Part shown: piece by piece, positions 1 to 8,389 of the stretch
Layout: each line of letters opens with the position of its first letter
Position numbering within the stretch: position 1 is the first letter of the stretch
Assembly (NCBI RefSeq): GCF_000189275.1
Contig: NZ_AEVT01000104.1
Coordinates: forward strand, 1 to 38,256
Source of the DNA: Vibrio sinaloensis DSM 21326
Lineage (GTDB): Bacteria > Pseudomonadota > Gammaproteobacteria > Enterobacterales > Vibrionaceae
Length of the DNA stretch: 38,256 bases
Direction: 5' to 3'
Made by a program: the position numbers and the translations under genes
The notes under the pieces: generated by a model
Database searches by the model: none
What the model was told of the DNA's origin: nothing
Seen by the model: only the letters and a program-made list of their open reading frames with translations

Positions 1-28
1 AAAACGCCTCCATTTCGGAGGCGTTTTT
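1..28. terminator. Bidirectional Rho-independent terminator
   Basis: An inverted repeat (ACGCCTCC, short loop, GGAGGCGT) is flanked by A-runs on the left and T-runs on the right. It can therefore terminate in both directions. It lies just past the cca stop codon on the minus strand and also serves whatever gene ends at the left edge of the window. Confidence 0.85.
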
Positions 29-75
29 GTTTGTGTCATTCCATAGAGCGACGCAGGAGAGAGTAGGGAGCCTCC

Positions 76-1287
76 TTAAGCTTCGCGAATAGCCTCAACT
101 CTGCGCTTTTCCATCTCAATTCGGATATCCGCACCTTTAAAGCCATCCTTAATGATGTCTTGTACATTGACCGACAGGGCGGCTTGGTAGGCTTGCTCAA
201 AGATGTTTTTTTGCGGGTACTCTATCTCTTCAAACCCTGTTCGACCGCGGCTGTCTGCCATACAGCAAATTAGGATGTTTTGTAAGCGATCCGGCTTACG
301 CCATACATCGAACTTATTGAGTACTTTCAATTTTGTTTCTGGGCGAAGCTCCGCTGCTCTGTGGATATTTGAGTGTTGTTCGCAGACCATAAGCGAAAGG
401 TCGCGATACTCATTTGGCACTCGTACTCGGTCGCACAGCTTCTTAATCAACTTTAGCCCAGTATGGCAGTGCATTTTGTGACTTGGCCACTCAGATTCAG
501 GTGTAATGCCTTTACCTAAGTCATGGACTTGAGAGGCGAAACGTACTGGAAGAGAGTCACTTAATCTCGCGGCTTGCTCTGCAACCATCAGTGTGTGAAT
601 GCCTGTATCGATTTCTGGGTGCCACTTCTCTGGCTGTGGGACGCCAAACAACGCATCAAGTTCAGGGAGTACTACCTCGAGCGCGCCGCACTCGCGCAGT
701 ATTGACAAAAACACTTGAGGGCTCTGAGTTGAAAGGGACTTATGCCACTCTTGCCAAACTCGCTCTGCGGTTAAGTGACGTAATTCTCCAGAGTCGGCAA
801 TAGTGCGCATTAACTCCATGGTTTCATTGGCGACAGTGAAACCAAGGTGGTGGAGTTTGGCTGCAAATCTGGCTACTCGCAAAACTCGTAGTGGATCTTC
901 AACAAAAGCGTCTGAGACATGACGTAATATTCGATCGTGCAGATCTTGTTGTCCTTGGTAAGGATCGACAATATGACCAGCATCGTCTTGCGCCATTGCG
1001 TTGATGGTCAGATCTCGGCGCATCAGATCTTCTTCTAATGTTACATCGGCGGCAAAGTAGCACTCAAATCCAGTATAACCTGACCCAGTTTTACGCTCGG
1101 TACGCGCGAGAGCGTGCTCTTCTTTAGTTTGTGGGTGAAGAAAAACCGGAAAGTCTTTACCTACGGCCGTAAAACCTTGCTTAACAAGTTGCTCAGGTGT
1201 GGCTCCAACCACCACCCAATCTTTGTCGTAGACAGCAATATTGAGTAACTGATCGCGAACTGCCCCGCCGACTAGGTATCTTTGCAC
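76..1287 (-). CDS. cca: Multifunctional CCA tRNA nucleotidyltransferase
   Basis: Adds or repairs the 3'-CCA end of tRNAs in the cytoplasm without a template. The N-terminal class II nucleotidyltransferase head is clear: YLVGGAVRDQLL at the start, then DKDWVVVG and a RRDLTINAMA motif. The C-terminal part holds an HD phosphohydrolase domain (VHDLGKG), as in the bifunctional E. coli enzyme. The reading frame is open 58 codons further upstream, but that part overlaps the divergent gspA. The chosen GTG start (1287) follows an AGAGAGGA Shine-Dalgarno and gives 403 aa, close to the roughly 412 aa of E. coli Cca. An ATG five codons earlier (1302) is the alternative. Cca next to ygiM is also the E. 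coli arrangement, although here gspAB lies between them. Identity is firm; only the start is uncertain. Confidence 0.95.
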   Translation of the reverse strand: MQRYLVGGAVRDQLLNIAVYDKDWVVVGATPEQLVKQGFTAVGKDFPVFLHPQTKEEHALARTERKTGSGYTGFECYFAADVTLEEDLMRRDLTINAMAQDDAGHIVDPYQGQQDLHDRILRHVSDAFVEDPLRVLRVARFAAKLHHLGFTVANETMELMRTIADSGELRHLTAERVWQEWHKSLSTQSPQVFLSILRECGALEVVLPELDALFGVPQPEKWHPEIDTGIHTLMVAEQAARLSDSLPVRFASQVHDLGKGITPESEWPSHKMHCHTGLKLIKKLCDRVRVPNEYRDLSLMVCEQHSNIHRAAELRPETKLKVLNKFDVWRKPDRLQNILICCMADSRGRTGFEEIEYPQKNIFEQAYQAALSVNVQDIIKDGFKGADIRIEMEKRRVEAIREA

Positions 1288-1377
1288 ATTATCCTCTCTC
1301 ATTTCTTCACATTGCCATTGGCTATTGATGGCTGCAATGGTACTTTTCTTATCACTAAATTCCCAGAGACGAGAAGT

Positions 1378-2988
1378 ATGTATAAGCAACATTTTGGATT
1401 TACGGAACTGCCTTTTTCTATTGTTCCGAATTCTCGTTTTCTCTTCCAGAGTCAGCGTCACAAAGAGGCGATTACTCGGTTAACCGCCGGATTAGGTGAG
1501 GGTGGTGGCTTTGCGATGCTCACTGGTGAAGTCGGTACTGGTAAAACGACCGTAGCAAGAGCAATGCTAAGGACGCTTGAAGATAACATCCAACCTGGGC
1601 TGATCCTCAATCCGACTTTTTCTAATGTTGAACTGCTGGAAGCCATTTGCGATGAGTTTTCACTCGAATATCCGCATGAGGCTTCTCTTAAACAGCTTAG
1701 CCAAATCCTTCATCACTTCCTACTTGAAAGCTATGCCGCTGGACGGCAGACCTTGCTGGTTATCGATGAAGCTCAGCATTTATCCGCTGAGGTGTTAGAG
1801 CAACTGCGTCTGTTAACCAATTTGGAGACGGAAAGCCAAAAGCTACTTAAAGTTCTCCTGATCGGTCAGCCTGAATTGCAACAGAAGCTGCAAATGCCGC
1901 AACTTCGTCAGCTTGCACAACGTATTACTGGCCGGTACCACCTTCTCCCTTTGAACAGTGAAGAGACGGCGCAATACATTGCTTACCGACTCGAATTTGC
2001 TGGTGGAAGTCGAGCGTTGTTTGATAAACGTTCAGCCAAGGAGATCGCTCAACAGACGCTTGGTATACCGCGGCTGATCAATCTAGTATGTGATGCCACG
2101 TTGAAGCAGGCTTACAGCGTTGGTGAGTCTTCCCCTAGTTATGCGACCGTACAGTTAGCTTGCCAGGAGGTGATGAGTTTTCAAACGTCTTACCGCCCTC
2201 AGCAGGCCCAACCCCGTCCTCGTTCTCAACTCAGTCATTACCTGCTTTCTTTGTGTGCTGGTGGAGCACTGGCCTACGCGGCATATTGGTTTGTTCCCGG
2301 TTTAATCGCAGGCCAAGTGCTGCACTACGTCGAACAGCAACACCCCAAGGAAGTCGCGAGTGTAGTCAAACAACGCGTGATCCCAGCAGACCTCAGTCAG
2401 TTGTTATCGAGAGCGAATGATGTCGAACAAGGGATTGGTGACTTGTACAAGGTTTGGGGTTACCAAGCGACGGTATTAGACAAGTTGTGTCTCATGGAGT
2501 CAGAGAGTGCGTTTAAGTGTGGCCAAGCAACGGCTACGCTCGAGCAACTGCGCAGCAATAATATGCCAGTACTGCTGACGCTTACTCATGCGAACATGAC
2601 AAGCTACGCGGTGCTGCACCACCTTGACCTCAACACGGCTCAGCTTTTGATCGGAGGGCGGAACATGGAGCTTCCGATTGAATTACTAAAAGAGCTCTGG
2701 CAGGGCGATTATCGTCATATTTGGCGTCAATATTGGTCGACTGCCCTCAAACCAGGTATGCAAGGGGAAGCCGTTTTGCAGCTTGAGCATCATCTGTCCG
2801 TTCTATTGGGGCAACCTTCTTTGAACTCTAATGTGTATGACAGTGCGTTGGAAGAAAAAGTGAAACTGTTTCAGCGCTGGCAAGGTCTGGCCGTGGATGG
2901 TATTGCCGGAAAGAGGACGCTAGAGCGGTTAGAGTCATTAATTCGTGAAAATGTGCCTCAGTTAAACCAGAGCAAGGAGGCAGTATAA
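1378..2988 (+). CDS. gspA: Type II secretion ATPase GspA/ExeA
   Basis: Inner-membrane AAA+ ATPase that, with GspB, is known in Aeromonas and Vibrio to bind peptidoglycan and help the type II secretin assemble in the outer membrane. Starting at the ATG at 1378 the protein has 536 aa. The N-terminus MYKQHFGFTELPFSI is typical of ExeA proteins. Walker A (GEVGTGKT) is at residues 50-57 and Walker B (LLVIDEAQHL) near 125-134. One membrane segment lies near 285-305. A C39-peptidase-like region and a C-terminal peptidoglycan-binding repeat (GMQGEAVLQLEHHL ... FQRWQGLAVDGIAGKRT) follow in the periplasm. The stop overlaps the start of gspB as TAATG, so the two are translationally coupled. The rest of the gsp operon is not in this window. 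Confidence 0.93.
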   Translation: MYKQHFGFTELPFSIVPNSRFLFQSQRHKEAITRLTAGLGEGGGFAMLTGEVGTGKTTVARAMLRTLEDNIQPGLILNPTFSNVELLEAICDEFSLEYPHEASLKQLSQILHHFLLESYAAGRQTLLVIDEAQHLSAEVLEQLRLLTNLETESQKLLKVLLIGQPELQQKLQMPQLRQLAQRITGRYHLLPLNSEETAQYIAYRLEFAGGSRALFDKRSAKEIAQQTLGIPRLINLVCDATLKQAYSVGESSPSYATVQLACQEVMSFQTSYRPQQAQPRPRSQLSHYLLSLCAGGALAYAAYWFVPGLIAGQVLHYVEQQHPKEVASVVKQRVIPADLSQLLSRANDVEQGIGDLYKVWGYQATVLDKLCLMESESAFKCGQATATLEQLRSNNMPVLLTLTHANMTSYAVLHHLDLNTAQLLIGGRNMELPIELLKELWQGDYRHIWRQYWSTALKPGMQGEAVLQLEHHLSVLLGQPSLNSNVYDSALEEKVKLFQRWQGLAVDGIAGKRTLERLESLIRENVPQLNQSKEAV

Positions 2989-3743
2989 TGTCGAAAGTAT
3001 TGAATGCATTAGATGTTTCTGAGCAGAGCTATCAAGCTAGTGTTGGTAGCCCGTTTCTTGTTAACCAAATAGCCACTGAGGTACCAAAAGCAAGCAGCAA
3101 GCTCCTCATAGCCTTGTTAGTGTTGGCTCCAGCGACGGTTGTCTCTGCTTATATGATTCAGCAAACCTACCAAAGTACTTTGGCGCAGTGGCAGTTAGAT
3201 AACCAGCCTAAGACAGTGGTTGAGCAGGTGCCTTATACGGTGAATCAATTAGAACCTATGTCCTTTGAAGGGTTGGTCTCGACTTACGACGTGAACGTTG
3301 CTCCTCGAGAAGTTCAGCCAGTTGCGGCATCTAGTTCTGAGGCTGAATTTGGCTCGGAGCCTGAAATTGTCCCGCAGCCAACGACGAATGAACCGTTGCT
3401 CGAAGAGCTGGACTTATCAGAGTTGTCCCCCGAGCTTGCTCTCCGGATTGAAAATGCACTGGGCACGAGTCAGCCTCAACCAAAACAAACCAATGAGCAG
3501 GTTTCCAATCTGGCACACCAAGCGGACCGCTGGCAAGGCAAGTTGCCACGCCTCGATTTTCAAACTCACGTTTACTCTAGTAATCCGAATAAGCGCTGGG
3601 TCAAAGTCAATGGTACTGAGTTCAGTGAGGGCGATGTGATTGCTCAAGGTGTTGTACTTGAGCGTATTGAGCAAAACTTATGTCAGTTGCGTTTCGAAGG
3701 TGAGGTTATTGAAGTGCCCGCTCTTTACGATTGGCAGGGGTAG
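2988..3743 (+). CDS. gspB: Type II secretion system assembly protein GspB
   Basis: Partner of GspA in the GspAB complex that positions the type II secretin. The 251-aa protein has a short cytoplasmic N-terminus and one membrane segment (about residues 38-57). A Glu/Pro-rich periplasmic linker of low complexity follows. The compact C-terminal GspB domain (about 190-251) contains the region RWVKVNGTEFSEGD, resembling the OutB/GspB periplasmic domain. An AGGAGG-like Shine-Dalgarno sits inside the end of gspA and the ATG overlaps its stop. A bidirectional terminator follows. Confidence 0.9.
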   Translation: MSKVLNALDVSEQSYQASVGSPFLVNQIATEVPKASSKLLIALLVLAPATVVSAYMIQQTYQSTLAQWQLDNQPKTVVEQVPYTVNQLEPMSFEGLVSTYDVNVAPREVQPVAASSSEAEFGSEPEIVPQPTTNEPLLEELDLSELSPELALRIENALGTSQPQPKQTNEQVSNLAHQADRWQGKLPRLDFQTHVYSSNPNKRWVKVNGTEFSEGDVIAQGVVLERIEQNLCQLRFEGEVIEVPALYDWQG

Positions 3744-3763
3744 GTTGCCTTTGAATTGAGATT

Positions 3764-3792
3764 AAAAAAGGTCGCTATGCAGCGACCTTTTT
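3764..3792. terminator. Bidirectional terminator between gspB and ygiM
   Basis: GGTCGCT, a 4-nt loop and AGCGACC form a 7-bp stem flanked by six A and five T. It sits between the convergent gspB and ygiM ends and can serve both. Confidence 0.9.
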
Positions 3793-3794
3793 AT

Positions 3795-4406
3795 TTATGC
3801 CCAGCCTGAAGGTGAACGCTTCTTGCGTGGAATAATGTGAGGCAGGATAAGGCCAAACAGTAGACCTAAACCAGCAACACCGCCACCGTACATAAAGTAT
3901 TTGAGCAGCAAGTCATCTTTTTGCGTGTCCAACTTCGCTCGTAGGTTGCGAACTTCTTCTTGAGCTGAAGACAGTTGTTGGCTCATATCACTGTAACTCT
4001 GCTCTAACTCAGCAATTTGACGGTTACGTGTTGATAGAGAGTCCGCTAGGCCTGCTTTCTCTTGATCAGAGGTTGCCCGAGCATTCGCAAGCTTTTCTTT
4101 GGTTTCCGCGAGCTCTTTCTCAAGCTTAGGTAGACGCAGTGCCATGCTTTCTTGGCGCGTAACAAATTTACTTTCCACCCAGCCTTTACGGCCTCGTTCA
4201 TCTTGGATTTGGCTATAGCCTGACTCTTTATTGGTCGATATCAGCTTCACTTTATCGCCTGCGTCAATGCTGCCGATAATACGGTATTGGTTGCTAGGAC
4301 CAGAATGCATGTAGGTAAAGAGCTTATCAGCAATGTAACGGTCTTGAGCTAGAGCTGCTGGTGCAGCAACTAAAGTAGCCAAAACCAAGAAAACCAGTTT
4401 TTTCAC
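3795..4406 (-). CDS. ygiM: SH3 domain, coiled-coil and membrane-anchor protein (YgiM family)
   Basis: Envelope protein of the YgiM/TIGR04211 family, whose function is not firmly known. Of 203 aa, residues 1-20 form a signal peptide ending in LAQ. Residues about 22-85 form a bacterial SH3 domain (LFTYMHSGPSNQYR, then GRKGWVESKFV). Residues about 90-165 form a long coiled coil. One membrane helix near 172-190 and a short basic tail (PRKKRS) end the protein. The topology suggests a protein anchored in the inner membrane by its C-terminus with the SH3 and coiled coil in the periplasm. The start is GTG with AAAGGA six to seven bases upstream. Confidence 0.88.
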   Translation of the reverse strand: MKKLVFLVLATLVAAPAALAQDRYIADKLFTYMHSGPSNQYRIIGSIDAGDKVKLISTNKESGYSQIQDERGRKGWVESKFVTRQESMALRLPKLEKELAETKEKLANARATSDQEKAGLADSLSTRNRQIAELEQSYSDMSQQLSSAQEEVRNLRAKLDTQKDDLLLKYFMYGGGVAGLGLLFGLILPHIIPRKKRSPSGWA

Positions 4407-4486
4407 GGTAAATCCTTTAACAGTCTTGTTGTCTATATCTTGCTAATTCGAAATAGTAAGTAGTTTCGTAGTCTACTGCAACAAAG

Positions 4487-4508
4487 AAGGGAGGCTTAGC
4501 CTCCCTTT
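4487..4508 (-). terminator. Terminator of the pit gene
   Basis: A nearly perfect stem (AGGGAGGCT / AGCCTCCCT) with a 3-nt loop lies 54 bases past the pit stop codon. Read on the minus strand it is followed by TTCTTTG, a moderate U-tract. Confidence 0.75.
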
Positions 4509-4561
4509 CTGTGTATTTGAGTCAATAATGACATTGAGCTAACACATCATTGACGGCTCGC

Positions 4562-5821
4562 TTAAGCGAACATCGCTTGGATTCCATAGAAGAAGACAAC
4601 CGCCAGCAGAGCGCCAGCTGGTAGCGTCACAATCCAAGAAGCGACGATGTTACGCACGACACCTAGGTTTAGTGCGGCGATACCACGAGCAAAACCGACA
4701 CCTAAAACCGCACCTACTAAAGTTTGTGTGGTTGAAATAGGAAGACCAGTGCCTGATGCAAGCACAACAGTACAGGCTGTCGCTAGCTGAGCGGCGAAAC
4801 CGCGGCTTGGAGTCAATTCAGTGATACCAGTACCAACTGTCGCCATTACTTTGTGGCCTAAAGTCGCTAGGCCGACCACAATACCAAAGCCACCTAGTGG
4901 AAGGATCCACCAAGCGATGGTGCTCTTACCTGAAATTTCACCCATGTGCTCTACGGTAGATACTACTGCAGATAGAGGGCCAATCGCGTTCGCTACATCA
5001 TTTGAGCCGTGAGCAAAAGCCATTGCACACGCCGTGATAACCATTAGTACACTGAAGATACCTTCAACACCAGCAAAGCCATGGTCATCTTCACGGTTAG
5101 AGAATTTCTTCTGGATGTAGAAGTAACCACCCGCCATTACGATCGCAGAGACGGCTGCTGCCCAAGCCCAAGCTTCACCGTTAGAAAGGTGCAGACCAAC
5201 GTGCTTAAGACCTTTTTTAATCGTAACCAGTGCAATAACCATGGTAGTGATGAACATGTAAACTGGAACAAAGCGTTTAGCGTTGAACAGCGGTTTTTCC
5301 GTATCAAAGATTAGGCGCTGTGCACTGACAAAGATGACATAAGCGAAGAAGCCTGAGATAACCGGGGTAATAATCCAGCTACCTACAATGCCCTGAACTG
5401 AGCCCCAGTCCACCGCTTCTGTACCGACAGACACACACGCAAAACCGATGATTGCACCGATAATTGAGTGAGTCGTTGATACGGGCCAACCCATGTAAGA
5501 GGCTAAGAGTAGCCATGTACCAGCGGCTAGAAGCGCTGACATCATGCCGTAAACAAGCACATCGGGTTGAGAAGCAAAGAGTGACGTTTCGATTACGCCT
5601 TTACGGATAGTGTCGGTTACTTCACCGCCTGCAAGGTATGCACCCGCAAACTCAAAGATCATCGCGATAATGATCGCTTGTTTTACGGTTAGCGCTTTAG
5701 AGCCTACTGAGGTTCCCATCGCATTGGCCACATCGTTTGCGCCAATACCAATCGCCATCAGAAAACCGAAAGCTGCTGCAATAATAATCAGGACAGTGCC
5801 GTAGTTCGCAAGGATATCCAT
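4562..5821 (-). CDS. PiT-family inorganic phosphate transporter
   Basis: Low-affinity phosphate:cation symporter in the inner membrane, 419 aa and about ten membrane helices. Both inverted-repeat signatures of the PiT family are intact: GANDVANAMGTSVGS from residue 27 and HGSNDVANAIGP at 271-282. The PVSTTHS (113-119) and PISTTQT motifs are also present. It lies 130 bases downstream of, and on the same strand as, a DUF47 gene. DUF47 (PhoU-like) proteins are known partners of Pit transporters. A loop of charged residues near 240-250 (NREDDHG) separates the two halves. It could be called pitA, but the substrate cation cannot be read from the sequence. Confidence 0.93.
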   Translation of the reverse strand: MDILANYGTVLIIIAAAFGFLMAIGIGANDVANAMGTSVGSKALTVKQAIIIAMIFEFAGAYLAGGEVTDTIRKGVIETSLFASQPDVLVYGMMSALLAAGTWLLLASYMGWPVSTTHSIIGAIIGFACVSVGTEAVDWGSVQGIVGSWIITPVISGFFAYVIFVSAQRLIFDTEKPLFNAKRFVPVYMFITTMVIALVTIKKGLKHVGLHLSNGEAWAWAAAVSAIVMAGGYFYIQKKFSNREDDHGFAGVEGIFSVLMVITACAMAFAHGSNDVANAIGPLSAVVSTVEHMGEISGKSTIAWWILPLGGFGIVVGLATLGHKVMATVGTGITELTPSRGFAAQLATACTVVLASGTGLPISTTQTLVGAVLGVGFARGIAALNLGVVRNIVASWIVTLPAGALLAVVFFYGIQAMFA

Positions 5822-5951
5822 CGTAATACCTAGTTGTTGATAACAAGCGGAGCAAATTAGGCACGAGAAAACCCCTTCAGCGCGTCATTATCTATCGCCT
5901 AATAGGGGAGTGCTATATAAGATGCTCTTCGTTATTTGGTTAACTTATGAT

Positions 5952-6638
5952 TTATGAGCGAGACAACATTAGCTCAAGACGCGCACCAACACGTTGCGCT
6001 TGATCAGCTATGCCACCTACCCATTCTAAAATTTTATAAAGGAACATCACATCGATAGGATTCATACCCTGCTCAATCTCCATCAATTGTTGACGAAGTT
6101 GGATTTGCATCGCATCGGTGTCATCTTCGATTACATCTAGTTGGTGGATCATTTCAGCCACAAGTGTTACTTCACGGCCTTTGAATCCAGTTTCCAATAA
6201 CTCATCGAGCTCATTGATGACTTTTTGCGCTTGATTCGCTGCATCGAGACAACGTTTCACATACGCAATAAAATTTTCTTGAAGTGGCCCAGGGATAGTC
6301 AATTGACGACCGTAAACGCGGCCAGCAATGTCTTTCGCTAGGTTTGCCAGTTTGTCTTGCTGCGTCAGTAGCTCCAGCATATCGCTACGATCAACAGGCA
6401 TAAACAAACCGCGAGGAAGTTTAAGGCGAATTTCGCGTTTGAGCACGTCGGCTTCTTTCTCTAGATGAGAGATTTGTGCACGAATTTCTGCCGCTTTCTC
6501 CCAATCGCCCTTTGAACTGACTTCAAAGAAGTTGATTAGGTGAGAACAACATTCGTTCACACACACGACGTGGCGCTGCAAAGGCTTAATAGGGGACTTT
6601 GCAAATAACCCCATAATTGTATTTACTGGCATGGTCAT
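5952..6638 (-). CDS. DUF47 / TIGR00153 family PhoU-like protein
   Basis: Cytoplasmic all-helical protein of 228 aa in the PhoU-like DUF47 family, which commonly sits beside pit genes and is thought to modulate phosphate uptake. The conserved start MPVNTIMGLFAKSPIKPLQ is visible, as is the PRGLFMPVDRSDMLELL segment, which carries conserved acidic metal-binding-type residues. Translation may begin at the ATG at 6638 or at the ATG two codons later; AGG precedes both. No terminator separates it from the pit gene downstream, so the two are probably one transcript. Confidence 0.88.
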   Translation of the reverse strand: MTMPVNTIMGLFAKSPIKPLQRHVVCVNECCSHLINFFEVSSKGDWEKAAEIRAQISHLEKEADVLKREIRLKLPRGLFMPVDRSDMLELLTQQDKLANLAKDIAGRVYGRQLTIPGPLQENFIAYVKRCLDAANQAQKVINELDELLETGFKGREVTLVAEMIHQLDVIEDDTDAMQIQLRQQLMEIEQGMNPIDVMFLYKILEWVGGIADQAQRVGARLELMLSRS

Positions 6639-6836
6639 TCAACCTAATTAATATAACCTTAAAATAACATACACCCTTTAAGGCGAAATGTTGAGCGATG
6701 GCTATAAAGGCGCGCATGGTAACGCATTAAATCCCTCATTAAAACTGTTTTAGATCATCATTCCTGCGATATTTCTTTCTTGCCGAGTAAGAAAATTGGC
6801 AATATCCTGTCTCTATCTGCTTTGAAAGGTATAACT

Positions 6837-8354
6837 ATGGAAACCGAGATAGAACTGAAGTTTTTTGTTTCTCCTGATTTTTCAGAGACTTTGCGTCAGA
6901 AAATATCTGAAACTAAAGTACTTCAGCATAGCTGTCGAGCGCTAGGGAATACGTACTTCGACACTCCGGATAACTGGTTGCGTCAGCATGATATCGGGAT
7001 CAGAATTCGCCGATTTGATGATGTCTATGTGCAAACCGTTAAGACGGCTGGTCGTGTGGTTGCGGGACTTCATCAAAGGCCTGAATACAATGCTGAGCAC
7101 ACCAGTAACGATCCTGATTTGACGTTACATCCTGACGACATTTGGCCATCGGGCAAAGACGCCGCCACGCTTCAAGCTGAACTTACCCCGCTTTTTTCGA
7201 CCAACTTCACTCGTGAACAGTGGTTGATCGGTATGCCGGATGGCAGCCAAGTTGAAGTGGCTTTTGATCAAGGAAAAGTTGAAGCCAATGGTCAGGAAGA
7301 CCCAATTTGTGAAGTTGAGCTGGAGTTGAAATCCGGACAAACCGACGCGCTATTTACCCTAGCTCGCAGCTTCTCTGATGCCGGAGGAATGCGACTTGGC
7401 AACTTGAGCAAAGCCGCGAAAGGGTACCGCTTGGCGGCTGGGTATGAAGGCGACGAAGTTAAGCCTCTCGCACTGGTTAAAACCGATAAGCACGACAGTG
7501 TTGAATCGTGTTTCATTAATTCGTTGGAGCATGCTCTGTCACACTGGCATTACCATGAGCAGATATACTCGGAGCGTGAATCCGTTGAAGCTTTGCATGA
7601 AATCAAGAACTCAATCAGCTTTATTCGTCAGGTACTGACCGTTTATGGTGGGGTTGTGCCACGCCGAGCGAGCGCGATCTTACGTCAAGAGTTGAAGTGG
7701 TTAGAGCAGAGTCTCGAATGGTTGAATGATTACGATTATTTAGAAGACTTGCTCGATGATAAAGGCCATGCGTTGCGTAAACTGGATGCACGTAAATTCT
7801 TGGTCACTGAACTGAAACAAGTTCAAGAGCAGTTACCGAATCGCGATGAACTGTTAGAGCTTCTGAATAGCGCTCGCTATACCGGGGTGTTACTCGACCT
7901 CAGCCGCTGGATCTTGACGCGAGGCTGGCAACCTTTCCTTGATGACAAGTCGCGCGAAAAGATGGCGCTTAACGTTGAGCACTTCTCAGTGAAGCAACTG
8001 GATCGGACGTGGGCCGAACTGATGGAAGCCTTTCCGCCAGAACGGGCACTCGATAGCCAAGATTATATCGACCAACAGTATCGTTTAATGCGCAACCTTT
8101 ACACTGGCGTTAGCTTTGCAAGCTTGTTTGACGTTGAAGAGCGTAATAGCTTCAGATTACCTTGGAGTGATTTGTTGCATGGCATCGATGACTTGTTAAA
8201 GCTGCGCACGCTCGAGAAGTTAGTCGCAGCGTTAGAGGGCGAAGAGCGCGAGCAGCTTGAACGTTGGCTGTCTCGTCAAGAGAGCTCTATTTTGCATGCG
8301 ATGGAGCAAACGCGTGTTATCTGTATTGAAGCCGAGCCATATTGGCAAGACTAA
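6837..8354 (+). CDS. ygiF: CYTH-CHAD inorganic triphosphatase
   Basis: Cytoplasmic enzyme that in E. coli hydrolyses inorganic triphosphate. The N-terminal CYTH domain begins with the tunnel motif ExExK (E4-I-E6-L-K8). It continues with further charged strands (NTYFDTPD, IRIRRF, VEVAFDQG, CEVELELKSG) to about residue 210. The C-terminal half (about 225-500) is a helical CHAD domain. Its first helix pair (LHEIKNSISFIRQVL) has fewer basic residues than the usual HxxRVxxRRxR pattern. The ATG at 6837 gives 505 aa and puts the CYTH motif at the very N-terminus. An upstream in-frame start at 6780 would add 19 unmatched residues. In E. coli ygiF is directly followed by glnE; here two genes lie between. 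Confidence 0.92.
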   Translation: METEIELKFFVSPDFSETLRQKISETKVLQHSCRALGNTYFDTPDNWLRQHDIGIRIRRFDDVYVQTVKTAGRVVAGLHQRPEYNAEHTSNDPDLTLHPDDIWPSGKDAATLQAELTPLFSTNFTREQWLIGMPDGSQVEVAFDQGKVEANGQEDPICEVELELKSGQTDALFTLARSFSDAGGMRLGNLSKAAKGYRLAAGYEGDEVKPLALVKTDKHDSVESCFINSLEHALSHWHYHEQIYSERESVEALHEIKNSISFIRQVLTVYGGVVPRRASAILRQELKWLEQSLEWLNDYDYLEDLLDDKGHALRKLDARKFLVTELKQVQEQLPNRDELLELLNSARYTGVLLDLSRWILTRGWQPFLDDKSREKMALNVEHFSVKQLDRTWAELMEAFPPERALDSQDYIDQQYRLMRNLYTGVSFASLFDVEERNSFRLPWSDLLHGIDDLLKLRTLEKLVAALEGEEREQLERWLSRQESSILHAMEQTRVICIEAEPYWQD

Positions 8355-8363
8355 GACGAAAGA

Positions 8364-8389
8364 ACGGGAGCCTTATGGCTCCCGTTTTG
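8364..8389. terminator. Terminator of ygiF, overlapping the end of the channel gene
   Basis: ACGGGAGCC, TTAT loop, GGCTCCCGT and TTTTG form a strong stem just after the ygiF stop. Its right arm contains the last codons of the convergent channel gene, so the two 3' ends share sequence. Confidence 0.85.

Noticed and set aside
76..1461. Longer cca frame reaching 461 aa
   Set aside because: The extra 58 codons overlap the divergent gspA start and do not resemble Cca; the family start is at YLVGGAVRD.
6734..6755. Pho-box-like sequence upstream of ygiF and DUF47
   Set aside because: Only partial matches to the CTGTCAT repeats, and the spacing between them is off by one.
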